The translations under genes were made by a program, and so were the position numbers. Below, piece by piece: positions 1-8,076 of a DNA stretch of 64,000 nt; the stretch's first letter is position 1; each line of letters begins with the position of its first letter. The notes beneath the pieces were generated by a model, which was not told where the DNA came from, did no database searches, and was given only the letters and a program-made list of their open reading frames with translations. Source of the DNA: Kitasatospora sp. NBC_00458 (GTDB lineage Bacteria > Actinomycetota > Actinomycetes > Streptomycetales > Streptomycetaceae). The DNA is taken from contig NZ_CP107904.1 in the NCBI RefSeq assembly GCF_036013975.1, forward strand, positions 5,047,001 to 5,111,000, read 5' to 3'.

Positions 1-34
1 CCACGAGACCAGTCCCATGAGAAGCGAGGCCCGC

Positions 35-640
35 ATGATCGACCCGGTGACGCTCGACGGTCCGCCCGCCGTCGGCACCTTCGACCAGAAGCGGGCCGAG
101 AACGCCATCCGCGAGCTGCTGCTGGCCGTGGGCGAGGACCCGGACCGCGAGGGCCTGCTGGAGACCCCCGCCCGGGTGGCGCGGGCGTACAAGGAGATAT
201 TCGCGGGCCTCTGGCAGGAGCCCGAGGACGTCCTCACCACCACCTTCGACCTCGGCCACGACGAGATGGTGCTGGTCAAGGACATCGAGCTGACGTCCGT
301 CTGCGAGCACCACCTGGTGCCGTTCCGGGGCGTCGCGCACGTCGGGTACATCCCGTCGACCAGCGGCAAGATCACCGGCCTGTCCAAGCTGGCCCGGCTG
401 GTCGACGTCTACGCCCGCCGGCCGCAGGTGCAGGAGCGGCTCACCAGCCAGGTCGCCGACGCGCTGATGCGGATCCTGGAGCCGCGCGGTGCGATCGTCG
501 TGGTCGAGTGCGAGCACATGTGCATGTCGATGCGCGGGATCCGCAAGCCCGGGGCCAAGACCATCACCTCCTGCGTGCGCGGCCAGCTGCGCGACCCGGC
601 CACCCGGGCCGAGGCGATGAGCCTCATCATCGGGCGCTGA
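35..640 (+). CDS. folE: GTP cyclohydrolase I (FolE)
   Basis: Converts GTP to 7,8-dihydroneopterin triphosphate, the first step of folate/pterin synthesis, in the cytoplasm. The 201-residue product has the usual family length. Zinc-binding and catalytic motifs are visible: SVCEHHLVPF around residue 90 (Cys and His ligands) and VECEHMCMSMRG around residue 155 (second Cys), followed by the conserved RGIRKPGAKT stretch. An in-frame ATG at 17 exists, but family members start with MxDPVTLDG, and GCGAGG lies 5 nt before the ATG at 35, so 35 is preferred. The window begins just upstream, so its promoter or an upstream operon partner (commonly ftsH in streptomycetes) is not visible. The other folate genes follow from 5.1 kb, after three unrelated genes. 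Confidence 0.97.
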   Translation: MIDPVTLDGPPAVGTFDQKRAENAIRELLLAVGEDPDREGLLETPARVARAYKEIFAGLWQEPEDVLTTTFDLGHDEMVLVKDIELTSVCEHHLVPFRGVAHVGYIPSTSGKITGLSKLARLVDVYARRPQVQERLTSQVADALMRILEPRGAIVVVECEHMCMSMRGIRKPGAKTITSCVRGQLRDPATRAEAMSLIIGR

Positions 641-655
641 CCGGGCCGCCACGGG

Positions 656-1453
656 TCAGATGGCCTCCTGCGCCTCCGCCGCCGCGTGCGGGGGTGCGGG
701 GGTGCCCAGTGCGTCGCGGCGCGCGGGCATCCGCAGCCGCACCATCCGCCGCCAGCCGTAGAGCAGGTCGTACAGGTAGAGCGCGTGCACGCCCGCGGTG
801 ACGACGGCCAGCTGCCAGCGCGGCCACCGCAGGATCCGCGCCATCCTGGACGTCACCGCCAGTCCGACGTCCCGGTGGGTGCGGATCTCGCCGCGGGCGC
901 TGGTCTCCAGGACGTGCCGGACGTACGGGCCGTGGCCCTCGGCGACCAGCCGGAGCAGCTCCTCGTGGCAGTAGGCGAGGTGGTTGTCCTCGTCGGCCGA
1001 GATCATCCGCATCGCCCGGCCGACGTCGGGGTTGTCCCCGTAGACCTTGACCAGTTGGCGCATCTGCTCGGCCGCGCGCTGCTCGGTGACCCGGCTGTGC
1101 GCCAGGTAGGTGATGATCTCGCGTTCGGTCAGCGGGACCTCGCCGGTGAGCCGCTCGTGGGCGAGGCCGACGCCCTGGCGCTCCAGCAGCATGCAGTAGT
1201 CGGCCTCGGCGGGGACGTCGATCCTCGGCAGGCCGCGCTTGTTCAGCAGCTGGGTGAAGATCCGGCCGTGCTTGCGCTCGTCGGCGCCGTGCCGGGCGAT
1301 CTTCGGGGCGAGCACCGGGTCGAGGGTGAGCTCGGTGATCCGCTCGTTCTCCCAGCCGCCCTGGTCCTCGCCGCCGGCTGCGATGCTGCAGAACAGCTGA
1401 TAGGCCTCGTCGTTCCGGTAGATCTCGTCGAAGAGTGATCGGGTGCTGAGCAT
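656..1453 (-). CDS. Ferritin-like diiron protein
   Basis: A 265-residue ferritin-like four-helix protein of unassigned reaction. Two ExxH-type metal motifs are visible: DERKHG around residue 60 and DEDNHLAYCHEEL around residue 155, with acidic residues in the helix GGEDQGGWENERITEL. This is the pattern of a carboxylate-bridged diiron site. The C-terminal part (RWQLAVVTAGVHALYLYDL) is hydrophobic and could be membrane-associated. The start at 1453 is well supported by AGGAGG four nucleotides upstream; longer in-frame starts lack a site. It converges on folE with only 15 bp between the ends, so the two genes probably share termination. Possible roles are iron/oxidative-stress handling or an oxygenase reaction; the sequence does not decide. 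Confidence 0.75.
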   Translation of the reverse strand: MLSTRSLFDEIYRNDEAYQLFCSIAAGGEDQGGWENERITELTLDPVLAPKIARHGADERKHGRIFTQLLNKRGLPRIDVPAEADYCMLLERQGVGLAHERLTGEVPLTEREIITYLAHSRVTEQRAAEQMRQLVKVYGDNPDVGRAMRMISADEDNHLAYCHEELLRLVAEGHGPYVRHVLETSARGEIRTHRDVGLAVTSRMARILRWPRWQLAVVTAGVHALYLYDLLYGWRRMVRLRMPARRDALGTPAPPHAAAEAQEAI

Positions 1454-1616
1454 GGGGCCTCCTGCCCGGATCCGGGACGGTGCCGGCCGTTGCGGCCGGG
1501 CGGTCCCGATGCGTTCCCCCGGCTCGCCGGCCGGTCCGCCCGACCGGCCGGTAATCACCCGGCTGACCCAGTGGACGTGACCCCCGGGGCGCGCCCCGGG
1601 CGGTCCGCGGGACGCC

Positions 1617-2768
1617 TCAGCCGAGGTGGTGGCCCATCCACTCCAGCGAGGCGGGCAGCTCGCGCACCCAGCTCTCGAAGTTGTGGCCGCCGTCGTCCAG
1701 GTAGAGCGACTCGACGGTGAACTGCGGATTGGCGGCCGAGACCTGCTGGGCGAGGTCGACGAACTGGACGGTCCGCGGGTAGTCGGCCTCCTTGCGGGTG
1801 GAGACCACCAGCATCGACAGGGCCGGGACGAGCAGGTTCTGCAGCCGCCAGGTGAGGTCGCTCTGGTCGGCCAGGGCCTTGTCGCCCCCGAACAGGCTGG
1901 CCCCGGTGAACTGGTCCTCGACCACCTTGAAGTCGCCGTGCAGGCCGCCGGCGACGCCGTAGACGTTCGGGAACCGCATCGCCAGCCGGAACGCGCAGCT
2001 GCCGCCGGTCGAGTAGCCGAAGGTCCCCCAGGCGGCGGGCGAGCGGCTGGTCCGGTACACGGAGCGCAGGGCCTCCGGGACGTCCTTGGTGAACCAGGTC
2101 TCGGCGGCCGGTCCGCCGGGGACGTCCACGCACTCGGTGTTCCGCGGCGCGGCGACGGTCGGACGGGCCAGCACCACGATGGTCGGCTGCATCCTCCCGG
2201 TGCGCTGGAGCTCCGCGGCGGTCTGGATGACCGGCAGGTCCTTCATCAGATTGAGCGTCGTGCCCGGGTAGCCGGCGATGGACAGCACCACCGGGAAGCG
2301 GACCAGGGCGAACTTCGGGTCGAAGTACTCCGGCGGCAGGTAGACGAACATCTGGTCGGACAGACCGGTCTCCTTGCCGGTGACCCGGACCGACTCGACC
2401 TTGCCGCTCTCCTCGGGCGGGCCCTTCGGCAGGTCGCCGACGGTCTCCATGCCGCCCTCCTCGGTCGGCTGGAGCAGTGCGTCCGAGGCCGGCACGCCCT
2501 TGTGGGCCTCGTTGCTGGTGAGGGTCAGCTTGGTGCCGCCGGAGCTGAGCAGGTCGTCCCATGTGGTGTAGAAACCGAAGGAGTTGTTGACGGCGAGCGC
2601 CAGCACGGCGAGCACCGAGACCTGAGTGACCGTCATCAGACCGACCCGTCCGAGCACCGGGAGCGGGCGCTGCCGCGCCAGCCGGGGCCAGATCCAGAGG
2701 GTCGTGACGAGCGCCGCCGAACCCAGGGCGAGGAGCGAGTTCATCAGGGCGTCGCTGGTCAGTTCCAT
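1617..2768 (-). CDS. Membrane-anchored alpha/beta-hydrolase esterase (antigen 85/esterase D-like)
   Basis: A 383-residue protein with two hydrophobic N-terminal segments (about residues 8-25 and 42-62), then an extracytoplasmic esterase domain. The nucleophile elbow FGYSTGG (GxSxG) is around residue 225. A C-terminal DDGGHNFESW supplies the probable catalytic His, with Asp/Glu between. This matches the putative-esterase family that includes mycolyltransferase-like antigen 85 and esterase D. The substrate is unknown. The start at 2768 is chosen because GGAAGG lies about 9 nt upstream; the ATG at 2810 has no site. It is transcribed in the same direction as the ferritin-like gene but 163 bp away. 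Confidence 0.8.
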   Translation of the reverse strand: MELTSDALMNSLLALGSAALVTTLWIWPRLARQRPLPVLGRVGLMTVTQVSVLAVLALAVNNSFGFYTTWDDLLSSGGTKLTLTSNEAHKGVPASDALLQPTEEGGMETVGDLPKGPPEESGKVESVRVTGKETGLSDQMFVYLPPEYFDPKFALVRFPVVLSIAGYPGTTLNLMKDLPVIQTAAELQRTGRMQPTIVVLARPTVAAPRNTECVDVPGGPAAETWFTKDVPEALRSVYRTSRSPAAWGTFGYSTGGSCAFRLAMRFPNVYGVAGGLHGDFKVVEDQFTGASLFGGDKALADQSDLTWRLQNLLVPALSMLVVSTRKEADYPRTVQFVDLAQQVSAANPQFTVESLYLDDGGHNFESWVRELPASLEWMGHHLG

Positions 2769-3144
2769 GCCGTGGGCCTTCCGGTGGGACACTGTCGGTG
2801 CAGGCTTCATCGTCTGGCGGTGCGTCAGCCGGGGCCAGCGCGGCTAGGCTGTCCGGACGCCGGGAGGGCCCGGGGGACCGCCGGTCCGCGGCACGCAACC
2901 GGCGCCCTAGAATGCGGCGTCCACCGTACGTACCGCGTACGCGGGGCCCCGTCGCGCCACGCGGCGAGGAGCCCCGGCACCCACCCCTCGGCTCAATCGC
3001 AGTGCCCCCAGAGCGCCGGTCCGCCCTCCGTTTCCGGCTCCTTGGTGTGCGTACTGCCTGATGAAGGAAATGGCATGAAGGTCCATCACGGCTCCTCCCC
3101 GGGAGTGACCGGACACCGCTCCGCAGCCCCTACGCTGAACCTCC
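2769..3144. promoter_or_regulatory. Divergent intergenic region, esterase / lysyltransferase-like gene
   Basis: A 376-bp divergent region with no convincing gene. On the + strand a -10-like hexamer TACGCT (3131-3136) sits 8 nt before the ATG at 3145, with no Shine-Dalgarno sequence between them. The downstream gene is therefore probably transcribed from just upstream of its start codon. No clear operator was recognised. Confidence 0.4.
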
Positions 3145-4983
3145 ATGAGCGTTCCCGTGTCCGTTGAGCCGAGCCCCGAGCAGCCGCCCCGCCGTCGCGG
3201 CCTGCAGACGCTTCGTACCCAAGCGGCCGCCGTACCGAGGGCCTGGCTGCCCGGTGCGGTCGGCTACGCCTGTCTGCTGATCGGGCTGGTGGACATCGCC
3301 AGTGCGGTGTTCCCCAAGCTCCGCCACACCAAGGTGCACACCTTCGCCGGACAGCTGCCCGGCGGCACCACCACCCTCGCCGCCGCCGGCACCCTGATGG
3401 TCGGCCTGCTGCTGGTGCTGCTCGCGCACGCGCTGCGCCGGCGCAAGCGGCGGGCCTGGCGGGCCGTCTGCGTGCTGCTGCCGGTCGGCGCCGCGCTGCA
3501 CCTGCTGCGCTGGCACCAGCTGGGCCCGGCGGTCATCTCGCTGGTGCTGTTCGTGGTCGTGCTGGTCCACCGGCGCGAGTTCTACGCCAAGGCCGACCCC
3601 CGCACCCGCTGGCGGGCGCTGGTCAACCTGGTCGTGATGGGCACCGTGAGCGTGCTGCTCGGCCTGCTGGTCGTCTCCACCCGGACCGGGTACGAGCTCG
3701 GCCACGCCGGTCTGTACGAGCGGCTGGAGCACGTCGTCTACGGGCTGTTCGGCTTCGAGGGACAGGTCCACTACACCTCGGACCGGGTCTCCGACCTGGT
3801 GGCCTACCTGCTCGGCGGGATGGGCCTGATCACCGCCTTCACCACCGCCTACCTGGCGCTGCGGCCGGAGAAGCCCAAGCCGGAGCTGACCGCCGAGGAC
3901 GAGGAGAAGGTCCGCGGGCTGCTGGAGCGGCACGGCGAGCGGGACTCGCTCGGCTACTTCGCGCTGCGCCGCGACAAGAGCGTGCTGTTCTCGCCCAGCG
4001 GCAAGGCGGCGATCTCCTACCGGGTGGTCTCCGGGGTGATGCTGGCCTCCGGCGACCCGGTCGGCGACGTCGAGGCCTGGCCCGGCGCGATCAAGGTCTT
4101 CATGGCCGAGGCCCGCGAGCACGCCTGGGTGCCGGCCGTGATGGGCTGCAGCGAGGTCGGCGGCGAGGTCTGGACCCGCGAGGCGGGCCTGGACGCGCTG
4201 GAGCTGGGCGACGAGGCGATCGTCGACACCGCCACCTTCTCGCTGGCCGGGCGGGCCATGCGCAACGTCCGCCAGATGGTCAAGCGGATCGAGCGCAACG
4301 GCTACTCCTGCCAGGTCCGCCGAGTCTCCGACCTGACCGCCGAGGAGAAGTACCGGATCGCCGAGGCCGCGGCCCGCTGGCGCGGAACCGACACCGAGCG
4401 CGGCTTCTCGATGGCGCTCGGCCGGTTCGGCGACCCGGGCGACGACGCCTGCGTGGTCGTCACCGCCCACAAGGCCCCGGAGGAGGGCGAGACCGGCGAC
4501 GACCTCAAGGCGGTGCTGCACTTCGTCCCCTGGGGGCCGGACGGCATCTCGCTGGAGCTGATGCGCCGCGACCGGGCCGCCGACCCGGGCCTGAACGAAC
4601 TGCTGATCGTCGCGGCGCTGCAGGCGGTGCCCGCGATGGGCGTCCGCCGGGTGTCGCTGAACTTCGCGATGTTCCGCTCGGCGCTGGCCCGCGGTGAGCG
4701 GATCGGTGCCGGTCCGGTGCTGCGGGCCTGGCGCGGACTGCTGGTCTTCCTGTCGCGCTGGTTCCAGATCGAGTCGCTGTACAAGTTCAACGCGAAGTTC
4801 CAGCCGGAGTGGGAGCCGCGGTTCCTGGTCTTCCCGAACACCCGCGACCTGCCCCGGATCGGCTTCGCCGCGATGCAGGCGGAGGCCTTCATCACCCTCG
4901 GCATGCCCCGTCTCGGCCGCAGGCGGCAGCGCCAGGGCCTGATGCCGGCCGAGGCCAGGCCGGAGGTCACCGAGGCCGCCTGA
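3145..4983 (+). CDS. MprF/LysX-type membrane protein with DUF2156 (phosphatidylglycerol lysyltransferase-like) domain
   Basis: A 612-residue integral membrane protein. About six transmembrane segments lie in the first 245 residues (for example near 37-58, 83-103, 130-146, 160-180 and 222-243). A cytosolic GNAT-like DUF2156 domain runs from about 260 to 590. It contains conserved stretches such as YRVVSGVMLASGDPVG and LMRRD...GLNELLI...AMGVRRVSLNFAMFR, typical of the synthase half of MprF and LysX. Such proteins aminoacylate phosphatidylglycerol to reduce surface charge and resist cationic peptides. No lysyl-tRNA synthetase domain is fused here, unlike mycobacterial LysX. It precedes folP but a strong terminator at 5021-5058 separates them. 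Confidence 0.82.
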   Translation: MSVPVSVEPSPEQPPRRRGLQTLRTQAAAVPRAWLPGAVGYACLLIGLVDIASAVFPKLRHTKVHTFAGQLPGGTTTLAAAGTLMVGLLLVLLAHALRRRKRRAWRAVCVLLPVGAALHLLRWHQLGPAVISLVLFVVVLVHRREFYAKADPRTRWRALVNLVVMGTVSVLLGLLVVSTRTGYELGHAGLYERLEHVVYGLFGFEGQVHYTSDRVSDLVAYLLGGMGLITAFTTAYLALRPEKPKPELTAEDEEKVRGLLERHGERDSLGYFALRRDKSVLFSPSGKAAISYRVVSGVMLASGDPVGDVEAWPGAIKVFMAEAREHAWVPAVMGCSEVGGEVWTREAGLDALELGDEAIVDTATFSLAGRAMRNVRQMVKRIERNGYSCQVRRVSDLTAEEKYRIAEAAARWRGTDTERGFSMALGRFGDPGDDACVVVTAHKAPEEGETGDDLKAVLHFVPWGPDGISLELMRRDRAADPGLNELLIVAALQAVPAMGVRRVSLNFAMFRSALARGERIGAGPVLRAWRGLLVFLSRWFQIESLYKFNAKFQPEWEPRFLVFPNTRDLPRIGFAAMQAEAFITLGMPRLGRRRQRQGLMPAEARPEVTEAA

Positions 4984-5020
4984 GCCGTGCTGCGGCCCGC
5001 CGGGCCGCCGCGCCCCCTTC

Positions 5021-5058
5021 CGCCGGCCCCGCCGAGGACCTCCTCGGCGGGGCCGGCG
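5021..5058. terminator. Hairpin terminator after lysyltransferase-like gene
   Basis: A perfect 18-bp inverted repeat (5021-5038 with 5041-5058; CGCCGGCC... pairs with ...GGCCGGCG) with a minimal 2-nt centre. There is no U tract, as usual in high-GC actinomycetes. It ends 70 bp before folP. Confidence 0.75.
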
Positions 5059-5116
5059 GCGTCCTGCCGGGCGGTGTTCGCGGGTGGGCTGCCGGGTGAC
5101 CGGCTGGCGTCGGCCA

Positions 5117-5122
5117 GATAAT
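5117..5122 (+). promoter_or_regulatory. -10 element of folP promoter (predicted leaderless)
   Basis: GATAAT is followed by exactly six nucleotides and the folP ATG, which places the expected transcription start on the start codon. A weak -35 candidate (GGTGAC/GTGACC near 5095-5101) lies 15-16 bp upstream. No ribosome binding site is present. Confidence 0.45.
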
Positions 5123-5128
5123 GGGGTT

Positions 5129-6001
5129 ATGAGCGATTCGGTGCCCCTCCCCCTGCCGGCCGGACTGCCGCGGCTCGACCGCTGCGCCGTCATGGGCGTG
5201 GTCAACGTGACCCCCGACTCCTTCTCGGACGGCGGTCTGTGGCACGACCCCGCCCGGGCCATCGCCCACGGGCTGGCGCTCCGGGCCCGCGGCGCGGACC
5301 TGGTCGACGTCGGGGGCGAGTCCACCCGCCCCGGCTCGCAGCGGGTGCCCGAGGACGAGGAGCTGAAGCGGGTCCTGCCGGTGGTGCGGGAGCTGGTGGA
5401 CGCCGGGGTGGCCGTCTCCGTCGACACCATGCGCGCCTCCGTCGCCGAGCAGGCCGTGGCCGCAGGCGCGGTGATCGTCAACGACGTCTCCGGCGGGCTG
5501 GCCGACCCGGCGATGGCCCGGGTGGTCGCCGAGACCGGCGCCCCGTTCGTGGTGATGCACTGGCGCGGGCAGTCCGCCGGGATGGACCGGCTGGCGGTCT
5601 ACGACGACGTGGTCGCGGACGTGGCCGCCGAGCTGACCGCCAGGATGGAGGCGCTGCTGGCGGCGGGGGCCAAGGAGGAGCAGCTGATCCTCGACCCGGG
5701 CCTCGGCTTCGCCAAGACCGCCGAGCACAACTGGGCGCTGCTCGGCCGGCTCGACGCGCTCACCGCGCTCGGCCGGCCCGTCCTGGTCGCCGCATCGCGC
5801 AAGCGGTTCCTGGGTACGCTGCTCGCCGACCCGGAAACCGGGGAACTGCGCCCGGCCCGAGAGCGCGACGACGCGACCGCTGCCGTGTCGGTGCTGTCGG
5901 CCCGGGCCGGGGCCTGGGCGGTGCGGGTGCACGACGTGTCCGGCACGGCGGACGCGGTCCGGGTGGTCGCGGCCTGGCAGCGCGCGGCCCGGCAGGGGTG
6001 A
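5129..6001 (+). CDS. folP: Dihydropteroate synthase (FolP)
   Basis: Condenses 6-hydroxymethyl-dihydropterin diphosphate with p-aminobenzoate to give dihydropteroate; this enzyme is the sulfonamide target. The 290-residue TIM barrel shows MGVVNVTPDSFSDGG near residue 15, DVGGESTRPGS near 65, IVNDVSGG near 115, LDPGLGFAKT near 190 and ASRKRF near 225, all family signatures. An upstream in-frame codon at 5084 is rejected because homologues start near here. The promoter appears leaderless (GATAAT at 5117). Its stop overlaps a possible GTG start (5998) of the next gene, so folP and the NTF2-like gene are probably co-transcribed. Confidence 0.96.
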   Translation: MSDSVPLPLPAGLPRLDRCAVMGVVNVTPDSFSDGGLWHDPARAIAHGLALRARGADLVDVGGESTRPGSQRVPEDEELKRVLPVVRELVDAGVAVSVDTMRASVAEQAVAAGAVIVNDVSGGLADPAMARVVAETGAPFVVMHWRGQSAGMDRLAVYDDVVADVAAELTARMEALLAAGAKEEQLILDPGLGFAKTAEHNWALLGRLDALTALGRPVLVAASRKRFLGTLLADPETGELRPARERDDATAAVSVLSARAGAWAVRVHDVSGTADAVRVVAAWQRAARQG

Positions 6002-6024
6002 CCGGCAGGGAGGACGGGAGGGTC

Positions 6025-6525
6025 ATGGCAGGTGACGGCAGGTTGAGCGGGGAGACCGCGGGCCGACGGGCCGCCGAGGCGGACCGGGAGGCGGCCCTGG
6101 AGGCCAACCGGGCACTCTACGAGGCACTGGAGAACGGGGACCTCGCGGCGGTCGAGGACGCCTGGCTCGGAGCCGGCGAGGCCGACGACAAGGGGGGCGT
6201 GGTCTGTGTCCATCCGGGCTGGCCGGTGCTGCGCGGAAGGGCACAGGTGACCCGGTCGTACATGCTGATCATGGCGAACACCGAGTACATCCAGTTCATC
6301 CTCACCGACGAGGAGGCGGAGGTGCACGGCGATGTGGCCCTTGTCACGTGCACCGAGAACATCCTTTCCGGCGGCGAGGCGGAGGAGGAGGGCGAGCTCG
6401 GCCCGCTGGTCGGCGGAAAGGTCGTCTCGACCAATCTCTTCCGCCGCACCCCGGCCGGGTGGAAAGTCTGGTCGCACCACGGTTCACCCGTTCTGACCAG
6501 CGCCGAAGAGGACGAAGAGGACTGA
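6025..6525 (+). CDS. NTF2/SnoaL-like protein
   Basis: A 166-residue cytosolic protein with the shape of the nuclear transport factor 2 (SnoaL-like, DUF4440-type) fold. It has an N-terminal helix (ANRALYEALENGDLAAVEDAWLG), a strand with VCVHPGWPVLRG, and a C-terminal sheet ending GWKVWSHHGSPV. The HPGW and WSHHGSP motifs are typical of a streptomycete subgroup whose reaction is unknown. ATG at 6025 is preferred because GGGAGG sits just upstream; a GTG at 5998 overlapping the folP stop is the alternative. The last 10 residues are acidic (SAEEDEED). Position between folP and folB suggests co-expression with folate genes, but nothing in the protein proves a folate role. Confidence 0.8.
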   Translation: MAGDGRLSGETAGRRAAEADREAALEANRALYEALENGDLAAVEDAWLGAGEADDKGGVVCVHPGWPVLRGRAQVTRSYMLIMANTEYIQFILTDEEAEVHGDVALVTCTENILSGGEAEEEGELGPLVGGKVVSTNLFRRTPAGWKVWSHHGSPVLTSAEEDEED

Positions 6526-6760
6526 TTCCGCGGGCGGGCGGGAAATGTCGCCCGGTAGTGGCCCGGGAATTCCCGGACGGCCACCGAACGTTCACGTCAA
6601 GCGCCATTCCGGCGCGCGTGGCGTCGGTTCGTGCCGGGTAGGACGGTCAGGTGTTGTCGGCGCGCGCGGGTAGATTCGAAAACGGAGCGGCGGGCGCGAC
6701 GCCCGTCTTCGCCCTGCCTGCCCACATCCTTCCGGGGTGGGGCCCGTCCGACTGGGAGCA

Positions 6761-7132
6761 GTGATTCGTTTGCTGGACCGCGTCACCCTGCGGGGCCTGC
6801 GTGCCCGGGGCCACCACGGCGTCTTCGAGCGCGAGCGGGTCGAGGGCCAGACCTTCGTGGTGGACCTGGTGCTGTACCTGGACACCCGCCCCGCCGCCTC
6901 CGGTGACGACCTCACCCGCACGGCGCACTACGGCATCGTGGCCGAGGAGGTCACCGCGATCATCTCCGGCGAGCCGGTCGACCTGATCGAGACCCTGGCC
7001 CAGCGGATCGCCGACCAGTGCCTGAAGCACGAGGCGGTCGAGGAGGTCGAGGTGACCGTGCACAAGCCGGACGCCCCGATCACCGTGCCGTTCGACGACG
7101 TGACCGTGACCATCCACCGGGCTCGCGGGTGA
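6761..7132 (+). CDS. folB: Dihydroneopterin aldolase (FolB)
   Basis: Cleaves 7,8-dihydroneopterin to 6-hydroxymethyl-dihydropterin and glycolaldehyde. The 123-residue product matches the family, with RGLRARGHHGVFERER (substrate-binding and tetramer region), VHYGIVAEEV-type text (here TAHYGIVAEEV), DLIETLAQRIAD with the pterin-anchoring Glu, and VTVHKPDAPI with the catalytic Lys. GTG at 6761 is chosen because GGGAG lies about four nucleotides upstream and homologues begin LDRVxLRGL. It is 235 bp after the NTF2-like gene and heads a folB-folK unit. Confidence 0.94.
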   Translation: MIRLLDRVTLRGLRARGHHGVFERERVEGQTFVVDLVLYLDTRPAASGDDLTRTAHYGIVAEEVTAIISGEPVDLIETLAQRIADQCLKHEAVEEVEVTVHKPDAPITVPFDDVTVTIHRARG

Positions 7133-7190
7133 CCGCCGCCGTGCGCCCCGCGGCAGCCGCCGAGCCCGTTCCAGCAGTAGAGGAAGTCCG

Positions 7191-7268
7191 ATGAGCGACC
7201 GTAGCGAGCGAGTCACCGAAGGGCCCGTGCGGGTGTCCCCGGCCGGCCGGGACGGGGTGGGCGCGTGA
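7191..7268 (+). CDS. Candidate 25-residue leader peptide overlapping folK
   Basis: A short frame beginning ATG AGC GAC CGT, preceded by AGAGGAA at good spacing. Its TGA stop overlaps the folK start in a GTGA arrangement (7265-7268). The peptide begins MSDRSERVTEGPVRV and has no recognised domain. Its role may be only to load ribosomes for translational coupling to folK, whose own GTG has no clear ribosome binding site. It could alternatively be chance. Confidence 0.4.
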   Translation: MSDRSERVTEGPVRVSPAGRDGVGA

Positions 7269-7864
7269 GCACGACCGACCCGACCGCCGCGCCGAGCGCG
7301 TTCGACCTGGAGAGCCGGCTGGACTCGGTCGACACGACCCTGCACGGCCAGCGCTGCGCCGTGATCGCCCTCGGCTCCAACCTCGGCAACCGCCTGGACA
7401 CGCTCCAGGGGGCCGTGGACGCCCTGGCGGACACCCCCGGGCTGCGGATCAAGGCCGTCTCCGCCGTCTACGAGACGGCGGCCGTCGGCGGCCCCGAGGA
7501 CCAGCCCGCCTACTACAACGCGGTGGTGGTGCTCCGCACCTCGCTGCCCCCGCGCGACCTGCTGGAGCGCGGCAACGCGATCGAGGACGCCTTCGGCCGG
7601 GTCCGCACCGTGCACTGGGGGCCGCGCACCCTGGACGTCGACATCCTCGCCTACGAGGGCGTCACCAGCGACGACCCGCAGCTGCTGCTGCCGCACCCGC
7701 GCTCGCACGAGCGGGCCTTCGTGCTCGCCCCCTGGCTGGACGCCCAGCCGGAGGCCGAGCTCCCCGGCCACGGGCCGGTGGCCGACCTGCTGGCGGCGCT
7801 CGGCGGCCCGGACGCCCAGGGCGTCCGGCGGCGCGAGGACATCGGGCTGACCCTGCCGGAGTAG
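7265..7864 (+). CDS. folK: 6-hydroxymethyl-7,8-dihydropterin pyrophosphokinase (FolK)
   Basis: Transfers pyrophosphate from ATP to 6-hydroxymethyl-dihydropterin, giving the FolP substrate. The 199-residue protein carries AVIALGSNLGNR near residue 37, a VYETAAVGGPEDQPAYYNAVV loop, and the catalytic/metal stretch WGPRTLDVDILAY near 120, then LPHPRSHERAFVL. The GTG start lies inside the stop of a 25-codon upstream frame, so translation may be coupled to it. The N-terminal 30 residues before the core are longer than in E. coli FolK but usual in streptomycetes. A 32-bp palindromic terminator follows. Confidence 0.95.
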   Translation: MSTTDPTAAPSAFDLESRLDSVDTTLHGQRCAVIALGSNLGNRLDTLQGAVDALADTPGLRIKAVSAVYETAAVGGPEDQPAYYNAVVVLRTSLPPRDLLERGNAIEDAFGRVRTVHWGPRTLDVDILAYEGVTSDDPQLLLPHPRSHERAFVLAPWLDAQPEAELPGHGPVADLLAALGGPDAQGVRRREDIGLTLPE

Positions 7865-7879
7865 CGGACGCTCCGCCCC

Positions 7880-7911
7880 TCCCCGGACCGGTGCCGGCAC
7901 CGGTCCGGGGA
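7880..7911. terminator. Perfect palindromic terminator after folK
   Basis: An uninterrupted 32-bp palindrome (TCCCCGGACC... to ...GGTCCGGGGA) beginning 16 bp after the folK stop. In RNA it would form a very stable stem closing the folate block. Confidence 0.7.
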
Positions 7912-8076
7912 ACTCGGGCGGGGTCCCGGCCGTACGAACCGGTGGGCGCCGGTCAGGTGGACGCCCTGGTGCGGGGTGCCTTTCGAGCCCGGCCCGGTAC
8001 GGTGGCCTGGCGCCGCCGTGCCAGTGCCCGGGGGCGGCCGCCCGTCACCGCTGCCCGGGGAAAGGACCTCGTCCGC

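Noticed and set aside
2811..3144. Small frames upstream of the lysyltransferase-like gene
   Set aside because: They are Arg/Pro-rich with no start signal and overlap the promoter region.
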